This document shows positions 16,353 to 24,691 of a DNA stretch of 64,000 bases, in pieces. Source of the stretch: Streptomyces sp. NBC_01775 (GTDB lineage: Bacteria > Actinomycetota > Actinomycetes > Streptomycetales > Streptomycetaceae); contig NZ_CP109104.1 in NCBI RefSeq assembly GCF_035917675.1, positions 5,828,001-5,892,000 on the forward strand, given 5' to 3'. The position numbers and the translations under genes were made by a program. Under the pieces are notes generated by a model that did no database searches, was not told the DNA's origin, and saw only the letters and a program-made list of their open reading frames with translations. The number at the start of each line of letters is the position of its first letter. The first letter of the stretch is position 1.

Positions 16353-18716
16353 ATGACGGAGACGGCTGACGGCCACCCCGGCGCCGGCCCCGGCACGGGC
16401 TCCGGCGCCGCCTCGGCGACCCCCGCCGGAGGCGCCCCGCTGCCCCCGGGTTCGCGGAGCGCGCCCGAGCCGCACGGGCTCGGAGCCTCTGTCATGCCCA
16501 CCGACGTCTACGCCAAGGCGCAGGGCACCTTCCCCTACGCGGCCGACCTGTGGGCCGAGGGGCTGTTGTGGGCCGCGGTGCACCGCTCCTCGTACCCGCG
16601 CGCCCGGATCGTGTCCATCGACACCGAACAGGCCGCCGCCATGCCGGGCGTGCACGCCGTCGTGACGCACGAGGACGTGCCCGGGGACTCGTCGCACGGC
16701 CGGAAGGTCGCCGACCAGCCCGCCTTCGCGCGCGATGAGGTGCGCTACTTCGGCGAGCCGATCGCGGCCGTCGCCGCCGACCATCCGGACACCGCGCGGC
16801 TTGCCGCCGCCGCCATCGCCGTCGAGTACGAGGTGCTGGAGCCGGTCAGCGACCCGGAGAAGTCCTTCGAGTCCGAGCCGCTGCACCCCGACGGCAACCT
16901 GCTGCGCCACATCCCGCTGCGCTACGGCGACCCGGACGCCACCGGCGAGGTCGTCGTCGAGGGCCTGTACCGGGTCGGCCGCCAGGACCCCGCGCCGATC
17001 GGCGCCGAGGCCGCGCTCGCCGTACCCCGCCCGGACGGGGGCGTGGAGATCTACACCGCCTCCACCGACCCGCACACCGACCGCGACCTGGCCGCGGCCT
17101 GCTTCGGGCTGCCGCCCGAGCAGGTCAAGATCGTGGTGACCGGGGTGCCAGGGGCCATGGGCGACCGCGAGGACGCCGCGCTCCAGGTCCCGTTGGGGCT
17201 GCTCGCGATGCGCACCGGCTGCCCGGTCAAGATCGCGCTGACCCGCGAGGAGTCCTTCCTCGGCCACGCCCACCGCCACCCCACCCTGCTGCGCTACCGC
17301 CACCACGCGGACGGCGAGGGCACGCTGGTGAAGGTCGAGGCACAGATCCTGCTGGACGGCGGCGCCTACGCCGACACCTCCTACGACGCGCTGGCCGCCG
17401 CCGTCTCGTTCGCCGCCGGGCCGTACGTCGTGCCGCACGCGGTGATCGACGGCTGGGTGGTGCGCACCAACAACCCGCCCTCGGGCCATGTGCGCGGCGA
17501 GGGCGCGATGCAGGTGTGCGCCGCGTACGAGGGCCAGATGGACAAGCTCGCCGAGCGGCTCGGCCTCGACCCGGCCGAGGTGCGGATGCGCAACGTGCTG
17601 GCGACCGGCGACCTGCTGCCGACGGGCCAGACCGTCACCTGCCCGGCGCCGGTTGCCGAACTCCTCAGCGCCGTACGCGAGGCGCCGCTGCCCGCGCTGC
17701 CCAAGGACGCGCCCGAGTCCGACTGGCTGCTGCCCGGCGGACCGGAGGGCGCGGGCGACCCGGCCGCGGTGCGGCGCGGGGTCGGCTACGCGCTCGGCAT
17801 GGTGCACATGCTCGGTGCCGAGGGCACCGACGAGGTGTCCACGGCCACCGTCAAGGTCAGCGGGCCCGTCGCCACGGTGATGTGCGCGGCGGTCGAGGCC
17901 GGCCAGGGCTTCGACACGCTTGCCCGGCAGATCGTGCAGGAGACCCTCGGTATCGACGAGGTGCACATCGCCTCCGTCGACACCGACCAGCCGCCCTCCG
18001 GCGCGAGCGGGCGCGGCCGGCACACCTGGGTGTCGGGCGGCGCGGTCGAGCGCGCGGCGAAGATGGTGCGCACCCAGCTGCTCCAGCCGCTGGCGGCGAA
18101 GTTCGGGATGTCCACGGAGCTGCTGTCCATCGCGGACGGCAAGATCACCTCGTACGACGGGGTGCTGTCCACCACCGTCGTGGAGGCGCTGGAGGGCAAG
18201 GAGCTGTGGGCGACGGCGCAGTGCCGCCCGCATCCGACCGAGCCGCTGGACGAGTCGGGCCAGGGCGACGCCTTCGTCGGCCTCGCCTTCGCCGCCGTAC
18301 GCGCGGTGGTGGACGTCGACATCGAGCTGGGCTCCGTCCGCGTGGTCGAGGTCGCCCTCGCGCAGGACGTGGGCCGCGTCCTCAACCCCCGGCAGCTGCG
18401 GGCCCGCCTGGAGGCGGGCGTCACCCAGGGCATCGGCACGGCGCTCACGGAGCACCTGCGGGTCGCCAAGGGCGTGGTGCGCCACCCGGACCTGACGGCC
18501 TACGCGCTGCCGACCGCGCTGGACACCCCGGACATCCGCATCGTGGAGCTGATCGAAGAGCGCGACGTGGTGGCCCCGTTCGGCGCCAAGGCCGCCTCGT
18601 CGGCCCCGGTCGTCACCACCCCGTCGGCAGTGGCGGCAGCGGTGAGAGCCGCCACCGGCCGCCCCGTCAACCGTCTCCCCATCCGCCCCCAGGCGGCGGT
18701 GGGCGCGGCGCAATAG
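16353..18716 (+). CDS. xanthine dehydrogenase family molybdopterin-binding subunit, divergent active site
   Basis: Large subunit of 787 residues, with the Ald_Xan_dh_C domain near the start (about 50-170) and the two molybdopterin-binding domains after it. The family scaffold is clear (RPDGGVEIYTASTDPHTDRDL, TREESFLGHAHRHP, EAGQGFDTLARQIV). Hallmark active-site residues differ. The usual GGAFGGRED-type loop reads GVPGAMGDRED (264-274). The RGFG substrate loop reads RGEG (381-384). The GAKGVGEA motif with the catalytic Glu reads GAKAASSA (744-751), putting Ser at 750. The N-terminal 40 residues are Gly/Ala/Pro-rich. It could be a non-canonical enzyme or an inactive paralogue. Third gene of the operon. 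Confidence 0.85.
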   Translation: MTETADGHPGAGPGTGSGAASATPAGGAPLPPGSRSAPEPHGLGASVMPTDVYAKAQGTFPYAADLWAEGLLWAAVHRSSYPRARIVSIDTEQAAAMPGVHAVVTHEDVPGDSSHGRKVADQPAFARDEVRYFGEPIAAVAADHPDTARLAAAAIAVEYEVLEPVSDPEKSFESEPLHPDGNLLRHIPLRYGDPDATGEVVVEGLYRVGRQDPAPIGAEAALAVPRPDGGVEIYTASTDPHTDRDLAAACFGLPPEQVKIVVTGVPGAMGDREDAALQVPLGLLAMRTGCPVKIALTREESFLGHAHRHPTLLRYRHHADGEGTLVKVEAQILLDGGAYADTSYDALAAAVSFAAGPYVVPHAVIDGWVVRTNNPPSGHVRGEGAMQVCAAYEGQMDKLAERLGLDPAEVRMRNVLATGDLLPTGQTVTCPAPVAELLSAVREAPLPALPKDAPESDWLLPGGPEGAGDPAAVRRGVGYALGMVHMLGAEGTDEVSTATVKVSGPVATVMCAAVEAGQGFDTLARQIVQETLGIDEVHIASVDTDQPPSGASGRGRHTWVSGGAVERAAKMVRTQLLQPLAAKFGMSTELLSIADGKITSYDGVLSTTVVEALEGKELWATAQCRPHPTEPLDESGQGDAFVGLAFAAVRAVVDVDIELGSVRVVEVALAQDVGRVLNPRQLRARLEAGVTQGIGTALTEHLRVAKGVVRHPDLTAYALPTALDTPDIRIVELIEERDVVAPFGAKAASSAPVVTTPSAVAAAVRAATGRPVNRLPIRPQAAVGAAQ

Positions 18717-18796
18717 GTCCTGCGGGATCTTTCCGCCGCCGCGGCGCGCGACCACATCGGACAGGGCCCGGCGGGAGGCAGGAGCACCGGCCGGGC

Positions 18797-19693
18797 TCAC
18801 TCGCTCAGGAAGTCCTCCACGAGCGGGCGCAGCATCTCCGGCTCGTCGATCCACGGGTAGTGGCCCACGCCGTGCAGAGGGCGCAGCCGCGCGTGCGGGA
18901 AGCAGGCCGCCACCACCTCGCCCGACTTCATGCCGGTGATGGCGTCCAGGTCGCCCGTGACGACCAGCACGGGGGTGCGCACCGTGCGCAGCCTGCCCAG
19001 CAGCGCGAGCCGCTCGTCCTCGCCCACGCCCTGCCAGAACGCGGCGCGCGGCACCGGGTTGAGCTGTTCGCCCTCGTCCGCAGCGTGCTCCTGCTGCGGG
19101 AGCTCCCAGCGCCCGTACGCCATCGGTGCCGCGCGCAGCAGGAGCCCGCGGATCTCTGCCAGATCGGTGGCGTGGGTGAGGAGCTGGACGGCGACGTAGG
19201 CGTCCTCCCACCAGTCCTCGTCCGCGGCGCGTGACTCGAAGATCTGCCGTGCGTCGTCGGGGAGTTGGCCCTGGAGGCGGGAGCCGGGGTTGAGCAGCAC
19301 GAGGTGGCTGAGGCGGTCGGCGTAGCGGGCCGCGTACGCCTGCGCGGTGGCCGCCGCCGCGTCGTGCGCGAGGAGCGCGAAGCGGTCCAGGCCCAGGTGC
19401 GCGCGCAGCGCCTCGAGGTCCTCGGCGTGCCGGGTGAAGACGTAGGCGCCCAGATCGTCGGCGGGCGGCGAGTCTCCGGTGCCGCGCGCGTCGGGGATCA
19501 CCAGCGTCCGGTAGGCGCCGAGCCCGCCCAGGTCTCCCAGATAGGCGGCCTCGCGCGCCGGGCCGCCCGCCAGGCAGACCAGAGGCGGTTTGCCGGATGT
19601 GCGGTGGGCCCCGGAACCGGCGGTATCGGCGGTGTCGGCGTCCCGGACGCGGTAGGCGAGCTGTGCCCCGTCGTATGAGGTGAAGTGCGGCAT
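18797..19693 (-). CDS. alpha/beta hydrolase with Asp at the nucleophile position
   Basis: Protein of 298 residues resembling the proline iminopeptidase branch of alpha/beta hydrolases: an LAGGP oxyanion-hole segment (near 42), DARGTGDSPP, a lid rich in Trp/Tyr, an acid near TGDLDAIT and a C-terminal HGVGHYPW histidine. The nucleophile elbow reads LLAHDAAAA, with Asp111 where Ser of GHSAGG is expected. Asp nucleophiles occur in haloalkane dehalogenases and epoxide hydrolases, so activity is possible but of a different type. It is convergent with the molybdenum hydroxylase operon and divergent from the FG-GAP protein. The ATG at 19693 is chosen because the motif-bearing sequence starts there. 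Confidence 0.82.
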   Translation of the reverse strand: MPHFTSYDGAQLAYRVRDADTADTAGSGAHRTSGKPPLVCLAGGPAREAAYLGDLGGLGAYRTLVIPDARGTGDSPPADDLGAYVFTRHAEDLEALRAHLGLDRFALLAHDAAAATAQAYAARYADRLSHLVLLNPGSRLQGQLPDDARQIFESRAADEDWWEDAYVAVQLLTHATDLAEIRGLLLRAAPMAYGRWELPQQEHAADEGEQLNPVPRAAFWQGVGEDERLALLGRLRTVRTPVLVVTGDLDAITGMKSGEVVAACFPHARLRPLHGVGHYPWIDEPEMLRPLVEDFLSE

Positions 19694-19876
19694 AGGTGCA
19701 GTTTGCCGCCAGGGATCAGGTTGGTGTGCAACCAATGGTGGTTCTCGTGTGTCTGTTGTGTCGTACGTGCAGAGAGCAGTAGACGTACGCCCATCGCGCG
19801 CTCCGGGTTCCGCCGGACGGGCCGACCCCCCGTCACGCGCTGCCGGATTCCCGCGCGTCGACCAGCAGGAGGACAA

Positions 19877-21355
19877 GTGCGTCAACGGACCAACGCGTCA
19901 GCCATCCGCACCGTCGCACGCGCAATAGGCGTGTCGGCGCTGGTGGCGGGCACCACGTTCGCCGCCGTGGCACAGGCGGGCGCCGTGCAGCACGAGGGGA
20001 AGACCGCCGCACCCGCGGCGAAGGCTGCCAAGGCGCCCAAGGCCGACTTCAACGGTGACGGCTACGCCGACACCGTCAGCTCAGCGCCCAAGGCGACCGT
20101 CGGAGGGAAGGAGGAGGCCGGCTACGTCACCGTCTCCTACGGCTCCGCCAAGGGCGCCAGCACCACCCACCGCCAGCTCTTCAGCGCCAACACCGCGGGC
20201 GTGCCCGGCGACGCGTCGGTCAACGGCCGCTTCGGCGAGCAGAGCGCGGCCCGCGACTTCGACGGCGACGGCACCACCGACCTCGCCCTCACGGACGACG
20301 GCAAGGTCCTCATCCTGTGGGGCGCCAAGGGGCAGACCCTGAAGGCCGCCGCTGCCGACGACGGCGGCGCCGAGGTGCCCGGCGTCGACTCGGTGCGCAC
20401 CCTGGCCGCGGGCGACTTCAATGGTGACGGCAAGGCCGACCTGGCCGTCGACGGCAACGACAGCGGCGTGGACCTGCTGTACGGCGGCTTCGGCCGCGAC
20501 GGCAAGCCCGCCAAGACCGGCAAGGTCGAGCCCGGCCACGACTTCGGGCCGGACAAGGTGATCGCGGGCGACGTGACCGGCGACGGCATCGACGACCTGG
20601 TCACCACCCACTCCTTCGAGGAGATGTCCGAGAAGAGCGCCTTCTTCAAGGGCTCCAAGGACGGACTGGTCAGCAAGCCCAAGGCCATCGACGACGCGGA
20701 AACCGGCGTGATCGCCGACGTCAACAAGGACGGCTTCGGCGACATCGTCCTCCGTACCGTCCCCGGCGGCGTGGTGGAGAACCTGCCCTACGACCACGGC
20801 ACCCTGAAGGTCCTCTACGGCACTGCCGACGGGCCCGGCACCAAGACCTCCACGCTCACCCAGAACAGCGCGGGCGTACCCGGTGCCAACGAGGAGGGTG
20901 ACGAGTTCGGCAAGTCCCTCGCCGCCGGTGACGTCAACGGCGACGGCTACGCCGACATCGCCGTGGGCGCGCCCTACGAGGACATCGGCAGCGGCGCGGC
21001 GGGCAAGGACGCGGGCGCCGTCGTCCAGCTCCTGGGCGGCAAGGACGGTCTGACCGGCGCCGGTGCCAAGAACTGGGACCAGGGCTCGGAGGGCGTGCCC
21101 GGTGCCGTCGAGGCCGAGGACCGCTTCGGCTCGGCGGTCTCCCTCGGCGACACCGACAACGACGGCCACGACGACCTCGCGATCGGCGCGGACGGCGAGG
21201 ACGGCGCGGGTGCCGCGGCGAAGGACGCGGGTTCCGTGTGGGTCCTGCGCGGCACCACGAGCGGCCTGACGAGCAAGGGCGTCGTCTCCTACGGCCCCAA
21301 GACGCTCGGCGGCCCGGAGGGCAACGCCGCTCTGGGCACCTCCTTCGCCCGCTGA
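19877..21355 (+). CDS. secreted FG-GAP repeat protein
   Basis: Protein of 492 residues starting at GTG behind AGGAGG. A signal peptide of about 37 residues ends near VAQAGAVQ. The mature protein is made of about seven FG-GAP/integrin-alpha-like repeats, each with a calcium loop of the DxNxDGxxD type (DFNGDGYAD, DFDGDGTTD, DFNGDGKAD, DVTGDGIDD, DVNKDGFGD, DVNGDGYAD, DTDNDGHDD), consistent with a seven-bladed beta-propeller. Such proteins are exported binding or adhesive proteins; no catalytic domain is attached. A strong terminator follows. Confidence 0.9.
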   Translation: MRQRTNASAIRTVARAIGVSALVAGTTFAAVAQAGAVQHEGKTAAPAAKAAKAPKADFNGDGYADTVSSAPKATVGGKEEAGYVTVSYGSAKGASTTHRQLFSANTAGVPGDASVNGRFGEQSAARDFDGDGTTDLALTDDGKVLILWGAKGQTLKAAAADDGGAEVPGVDSVRTLAAGDFNGDGKADLAVDGNDSGVDLLYGGFGRDGKPAKTGKVEPGHDFGPDKVIAGDVTGDGIDDLVTTHSFEEMSEKSAFFKGSKDGLVSKPKAIDDAETGVIADVNKDGFGDIVLRTVPGGVVENLPYDHGTLKVLYGTADGPGTKTSTLTQNSAGVPGANEEGDEFGKSLAAGDVNGDGYADIAVGAPYEDIGSGAAGKDAGAVVQLLGGKDGLTGAGAKNWDQGSEGVPGAVEAEDRFGSAVSLGDTDNDGHDDLAIGADGEDGAGAAAKDAGSVWVLRGTTSGLTSKGVVSYGPKTLGGPEGNAALGTSFAR

Positions 21356-21455
21356 ATCTCTGCGTGGGCGGCCCGCTGATCCTTCCGAGGGCGGCATCGG
21401 CCGAACCCGCCACGGGCGGCATCCGCTGACCCGCCGTAGCACCGCGGGAAACCTC

Positions 21456-21495
21456 GTGCCCCCGCCCGCCCCCGAACCGGGGCGGGCGGGGGCAC
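21456..21495 (+). terminator. hairpin terminator after the FG-GAP gene
   Basis: A perfect 17-bp inverted repeat (left arm GTGCCCCCGCCCGCCCC, 6-nt loop CGAACC) lies 100 bp past the stop codon. No U-tract. Confidence 0.8.
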
Positions 21496-21502
21496 GCTCG
21501 TT

Positions 21503-21550
21503 GCGGGTGCGGGTGCGGGTGCGGGTGCGGGTGCGGGTGCGGGCGTGGGC
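21503..21550. repeat. GCGGGT hexamer microsatellite
   Basis: Six perfect GCGGGT units and two variants directly follow the terminator. The following 350 bp to the next gene are G-rich and then less GC-rich near GTTGAT ... ATCAAC (inverted 6-bp arms, about 21738-21760). A TATCAT -10-like hexamer lies at 21783-21788, possibly the promoter of the amidase gene. Confidence 0.7.
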
Positions 21551-21902
21551 GCGGGCCGGGGGCCGGGGGCCGGGGAGCGGCGGTGGGTGATCCGGTGCTT
21601 GGTGAACGGGTGGGGGTGGGCCGGTGGCCAAGGGGTTTTTCCGGGCGGGCAGTTGGGGTTTCGGCGGGTGGTTCGCGAGGTGTCGACCTGGGGTTCGAGG
21701 CCCCCTCGGGGCCGAAAGCCCCCTGGCGCGACTGGTGTTGATGTGGCGTCAGTTATCAACTGAGGGTTCGGACGCGCGTAGATATCATTGTCATGCCCCA
21801 ACCACATCGCTAGTCTGGCCGGGCTCGTGGCGCCCAGCTCCACCCCATCGGCCGTCGGTGTGCACTCGTCGGCCTGTCCCCCCACCACCCTCGGGAGCAG
21901 CC

Positions 21903-23009
21903 ATGTCCTCAGTCACCAGCAAGTGGAAGACCGGCCGGGTACCCGCCGTGGCGGCGGCGCTGGCCGTGCTCGCATCAGGTGCCCTCCTCGTCACCGGTAC
22001 CTCGGCGACGGCCGGACCGCCCGATTCCGACCCCACGATGAACGATTCCTTCGCCTCCGCGGCCAAGGAATTCGGCGTCCCGCGCGACGTGCTGGCCTCC
22101 CTCGGCTACAGCGAGACCCACTTCGACGGCCACGGCGGCAAGCCCAGCCAGGCGAACGGGTACGGAGTGATGCACCTGGTCAGCAACCCCGCACAGCACA
22201 CGCTGGAGAAGGCGGCGAAGCTCACAGGTGAGCCGGTGGCGCGGCTGCGCAAGAACACGGACGCCAACATCCACGGCGGCGCCGCCGTGCTGCGCGCCTA
22301 CGCCGACCAGCTCGGCATGGACGCGGCCGAGCGCAGAGACATCGACGCCTGGTACCCGGCCGTCGCGCGCTACAGCGGCGCCAAGGGATCGACGGCGCGG
22401 CTGTACGCCGACTCCGTCTACTCCTTCCTCGCGAAGGGCGTACGCGGTCGGGCCCCCGGCGGCGAGCGCGTCTCGGTGCCCGCGCGGCACGTCGCCCCCG
22501 ACAAGGCGAAGGTCGCGAAGTCCGGGCCCCGGGTGCAGAGCCCGGACTACCCCGACGCGAAGTGGGCCGCCGCCCACGGCAACAACTACGCCTCCGGCCG
22601 GAGCGCGAAGCTCAACAAGATCATCATCCATGTGACCCAGGGCTCCTACGCCGGCACCATCAGCTGGTTCCAGAACCCCGACGCGCAGGTCAGCTCCCAC
22701 TACGTGGTGCGCTCCAAGGACGGCCAGGTCACCCAGATGGTGCGCGACGGGAACACCGCGTACCACGCGCGCAGCGCCAATGCCTCCTCGCTGGGCATCG
22801 AGCACGAGGGCTTCGTCGACGACGCGTCCTGGTTCACCGACTCCATGTACCGCTCGTCGGCCAAGCTGACCCGGCACCTGGCCAAGAAGCACGGCATCCC
22901 GGTGGACCGCAAGCACATCATCGGTCACAGCGAGGCCCCCGGAAACGACCACACCGACCCCGGCAAGCACTGGAACTGGGACAAGTACATGAAGCTCGTC
23001 AAGGGCTGA
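21903..23009 (+). CDS. secreted N-acetylmuramoyl-L-alanine amidase (amidase_2)
   Basis: Protein of 368 residues with a signal peptide of about 38 residues ending at SATAGPP. Two domains follow. Residues 45-180 look like a lysozyme/transglycosylase-type helical module (AAKEFGVPRDVLASLGYSETHF, with a candidate Glu in SETHF). Residues 205-365 are a zinc amidase_2/PGRP-like domain (NKIIIHVTQG, SSHYVVRSKDG, GIEHEG, IIGHSEAPGNDHTDPG) with zinc-ligand histidines in IIHVTQ and the HTDPG motif. It should cleave the MurNAc-L-Ala amide bond in peptidoglycan. Monocistronic. Confidence 0.9.
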   Translation: MSSVTSKWKTGRVPAVAAALAVLASGALLVTGTSATAGPPDSDPTMNDSFASAAKEFGVPRDVLASLGYSETHFDGHGGKPSQANGYGVMHLVSNPAQHTLEKAAKLTGEPVARLRKNTDANIHGGAAVLRAYADQLGMDAAERRDIDAWYPAVARYSGAKGSTARLYADSVYSFLAKGVRGRAPGGERVSVPARHVAPDKAKVAKSGPRVQSPDYPDAKWAAAHGNNYASGRSAKLNKIIIHVTQGSYAGTISWFQNPDAQVSSHYVVRSKDGQVTQMVRDGNTAYHARSANASSLGIEHEGFVDDASWFTDSMYRSSAKLTRHLAKKHGIPVDRKHIIGHSEAPGNDHTDPGKHWNWDKYMKLVKG

Positions 23010-23235
23010 GGTCCGGTCCGGAACGGGTCGGCGGCGCAGAACCGCGAGAGCGCGGCCCGGGGGACGGACGGCGAGTGCGCCGGTCCGTCCGCCGGGCCGC
23101 GTCGCCGTTCCCGGGAGCGCGGTGGACGGTGAGCTGCCCGATCGCCGGAAAGCCCTGCCGGAAAAGCCTTGGTGGAAGGGCGCCCGGAGTGGTTACAGTC
23201 CGAGGCTGTCCGTACGGGAGTTCGGGAGGTCCAGG

Positions 23236-23928
23236 TTGCGGCGCAATGGTCAGGTGCTCGTCTTCGACGCGGACGACACGCTGTGGGAGAACAACGTGCT
23301 CTTCGAGCGGGTGATAGCCGACTTCCTGGACTGGCTGGAGCATCCCACCCTCGACAAGCTCCAACTGCGCGCCGTCCTCGACGACATCCAGAGAGCCAAC
23401 GCCGCCGCCCACGGCTACGGCACCCAGATGCTGTTGCGCAGCCTCGCCGACTGCGTCGAGCGGCTGCGCGACCGGCCCGCCACGGCTGAAGAGAGCGACG
23501 CGATAAGGGAATTGGCGGCGCTGCTCATCGACCATCAGGTGGAGCTGATCCCCGGAGTCGCCGAGACCCTCGCGGCGCTCGGCGAGCGCCACGAGCTGCT
23601 GATGCTCACCAAGGGGGATCCGGACGAGCAGCGGCGCAAGGTCGACGCCTCCGGGCTCGCGTCCCGTTTCCGGGCGATCGGCATCGTCCGGGAGAAGGAC
23701 GAGGAGACCTACCGCGCCTTCCTCCAGACCCACGCGCTCACGCCCGTCACCTGTTGGATGATCGGCAACTCGCCGAAGTCGGACATCCTTCCGGCCCGGC
23801 GCGCGGGAATGAACGCCGTCTTCGTTCCCCACCCCCACACCTGGGCCCTGGAGCACGGCGAACTCGACCCCGACGACGAGCGGGTGCTGCGGCTGCGGAC
23901 CTTCCGCGAGCTGCTGGACCACTTCTGA
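23236..23928 (+). CDS. HAD family hydrolase
   Basis: Phosphatase-like protein of 230 residues. Motif I is VFDADDTLWENN (nucleophile Asp11, acid Asp13), motif II is MLTKGD, motif III Lys lies in the ASRFRAIGIVREKDEETY region, and motif IV is GNSPKSDILPARRAG. Start TTG with GGGAGG seven bases upstream; a longer frame exists but lacks conserved sequence. Likely a small-molecule phosphatase. The Nudix gene follows 59 bp later on the same strand. Confidence 0.87.
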   Translation: MRRNGQVLVFDADDTLWENNVLFERVIADFLDWLEHPTLDKLQLRAVLDDIQRANAAAHGYGTQMLLRSLADCVERLRDRPATAEESDAIRELAALLIDHQVELIPGVAETLAALGERHELLMLTKGDPDEQRRKVDASGLASRFRAIGIVREKDEETYRAFLQTHALTPVTCWMIGNSPKSDILPARRAGMNAVFVPHPHTWALEHGELDPDDERVLRLRTFRELLDHF

Positions 23929-23987
23929 CCCCTCCCGGAGGGCGGCGGAGGAGAGCAGCACGTGAACAGCGCCGAGGAGAGCAACAC

Positions 23988-24506
23988 ATGAACAGCACCA
24001 GCACCAGCACCAGCAGCAGCACCAACACCACCAGCACCAGTCCCGGCACCGCGCCGTCCGAACGTCCCCGGGACCGGGCGCTGACGGCACCCACCGTCTC
24101 CTGCGTGTTCGTCTGCCACGACGGCGCGGGGCGGATCCTGCTGGCCCGCCGCAGCGCCGGTGCGCGGGACGAGCCGGGGAGCTGGGACACCGGGGCCGGT
24201 GCCCTCGAACACGGAGAGACGTTCGAGGAAGCGGTGCGGCGGGAGGTCCGCGAGGAGTACGCCACCGAGGCCCGCACCATCGAGACCCTCGGCGTCCGCA
24301 ACATCCTGCGCGGCACCCCCGTCTCCCACTGGGTCGCGGTGGTCTTCGCCGTCGAGGTCGACCCCGGCCGGGTCGCCATCGGCGAGCCTCACAAGTTCGA
24401 CGCGCTCGGCTGGTTCACCCCGGACGAGCTGCCCGAACCCCCGCATTCGCAGCTCGCGGAGACGCTCGCCCTGCTCCCCGCGCGCGGACGCTGGGCGGGA
24501 CGCTAG
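23988..24506 (+). CDS. Nudix hydrolase
   Basis: Protein of 172 residues. The N-terminus is a Ser/Thr/Asn repeat tract (STSTSTSSSTNTTSTS) encoded by a slippage-prone AGCACC repeat. The Nudix box is GALEHGETFEEAVRREVREE; the Gly usually found after EEx is Ala here. Overall it resembles NTP/ADP-sugar hydrolases of the MutT/ADP-ribose group. A nine-codon mini-frame starting at GTG 23962 ends at the TGA overlapping the start codon, which might couple translation. Confidence 0.87.
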   Translation: MNSTSTSTSSSTNTTSTSPGTAPSERPRDRALTAPTVSCVFVCHDGAGRILLARRSAGARDEPGSWDTGAGALEHGETFEEAVRREVREEYATEARTIETLGVRNILRGTPVSHWVAVVFAVEVDPGRVAIGEPHKFDALGWFTPDELPEPPHSQLAETLALLPARGRWAGR

Positions 24507-24691
24507 GCGCGGCTCGGAAGAGAGAGACGGGCAGCCCAGGGGCGGGTCCGGGGCCCAACTGGTCGGCCCCAGGCACCTCTTGCCCCCGCCCAACCCCTCG
24601 GGCAGGATCGCTGTCGGTGACGGCCCTGCCACGAAATGCCGATGGACGGTGGGGCAGGACGGCCTGGACGGCAAGCGGAGACGGGGGCGCC

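Noticed and set aside
16224..19211. 995-codon minus-strand open frame opposite the molybdopterin subunit
   Set aside because: Runs opposite a clear gene and continues out of frame into the hydrolase region; no recognisable domains.
20081..21631. 516-codon minus-strand open frame opposite the FG-GAP gene
   Set aside because: Repetitive Val/Gly/Asp composition mirrors the FG-GAP repeats; signal peptide and calcium loops are on the plus strand.
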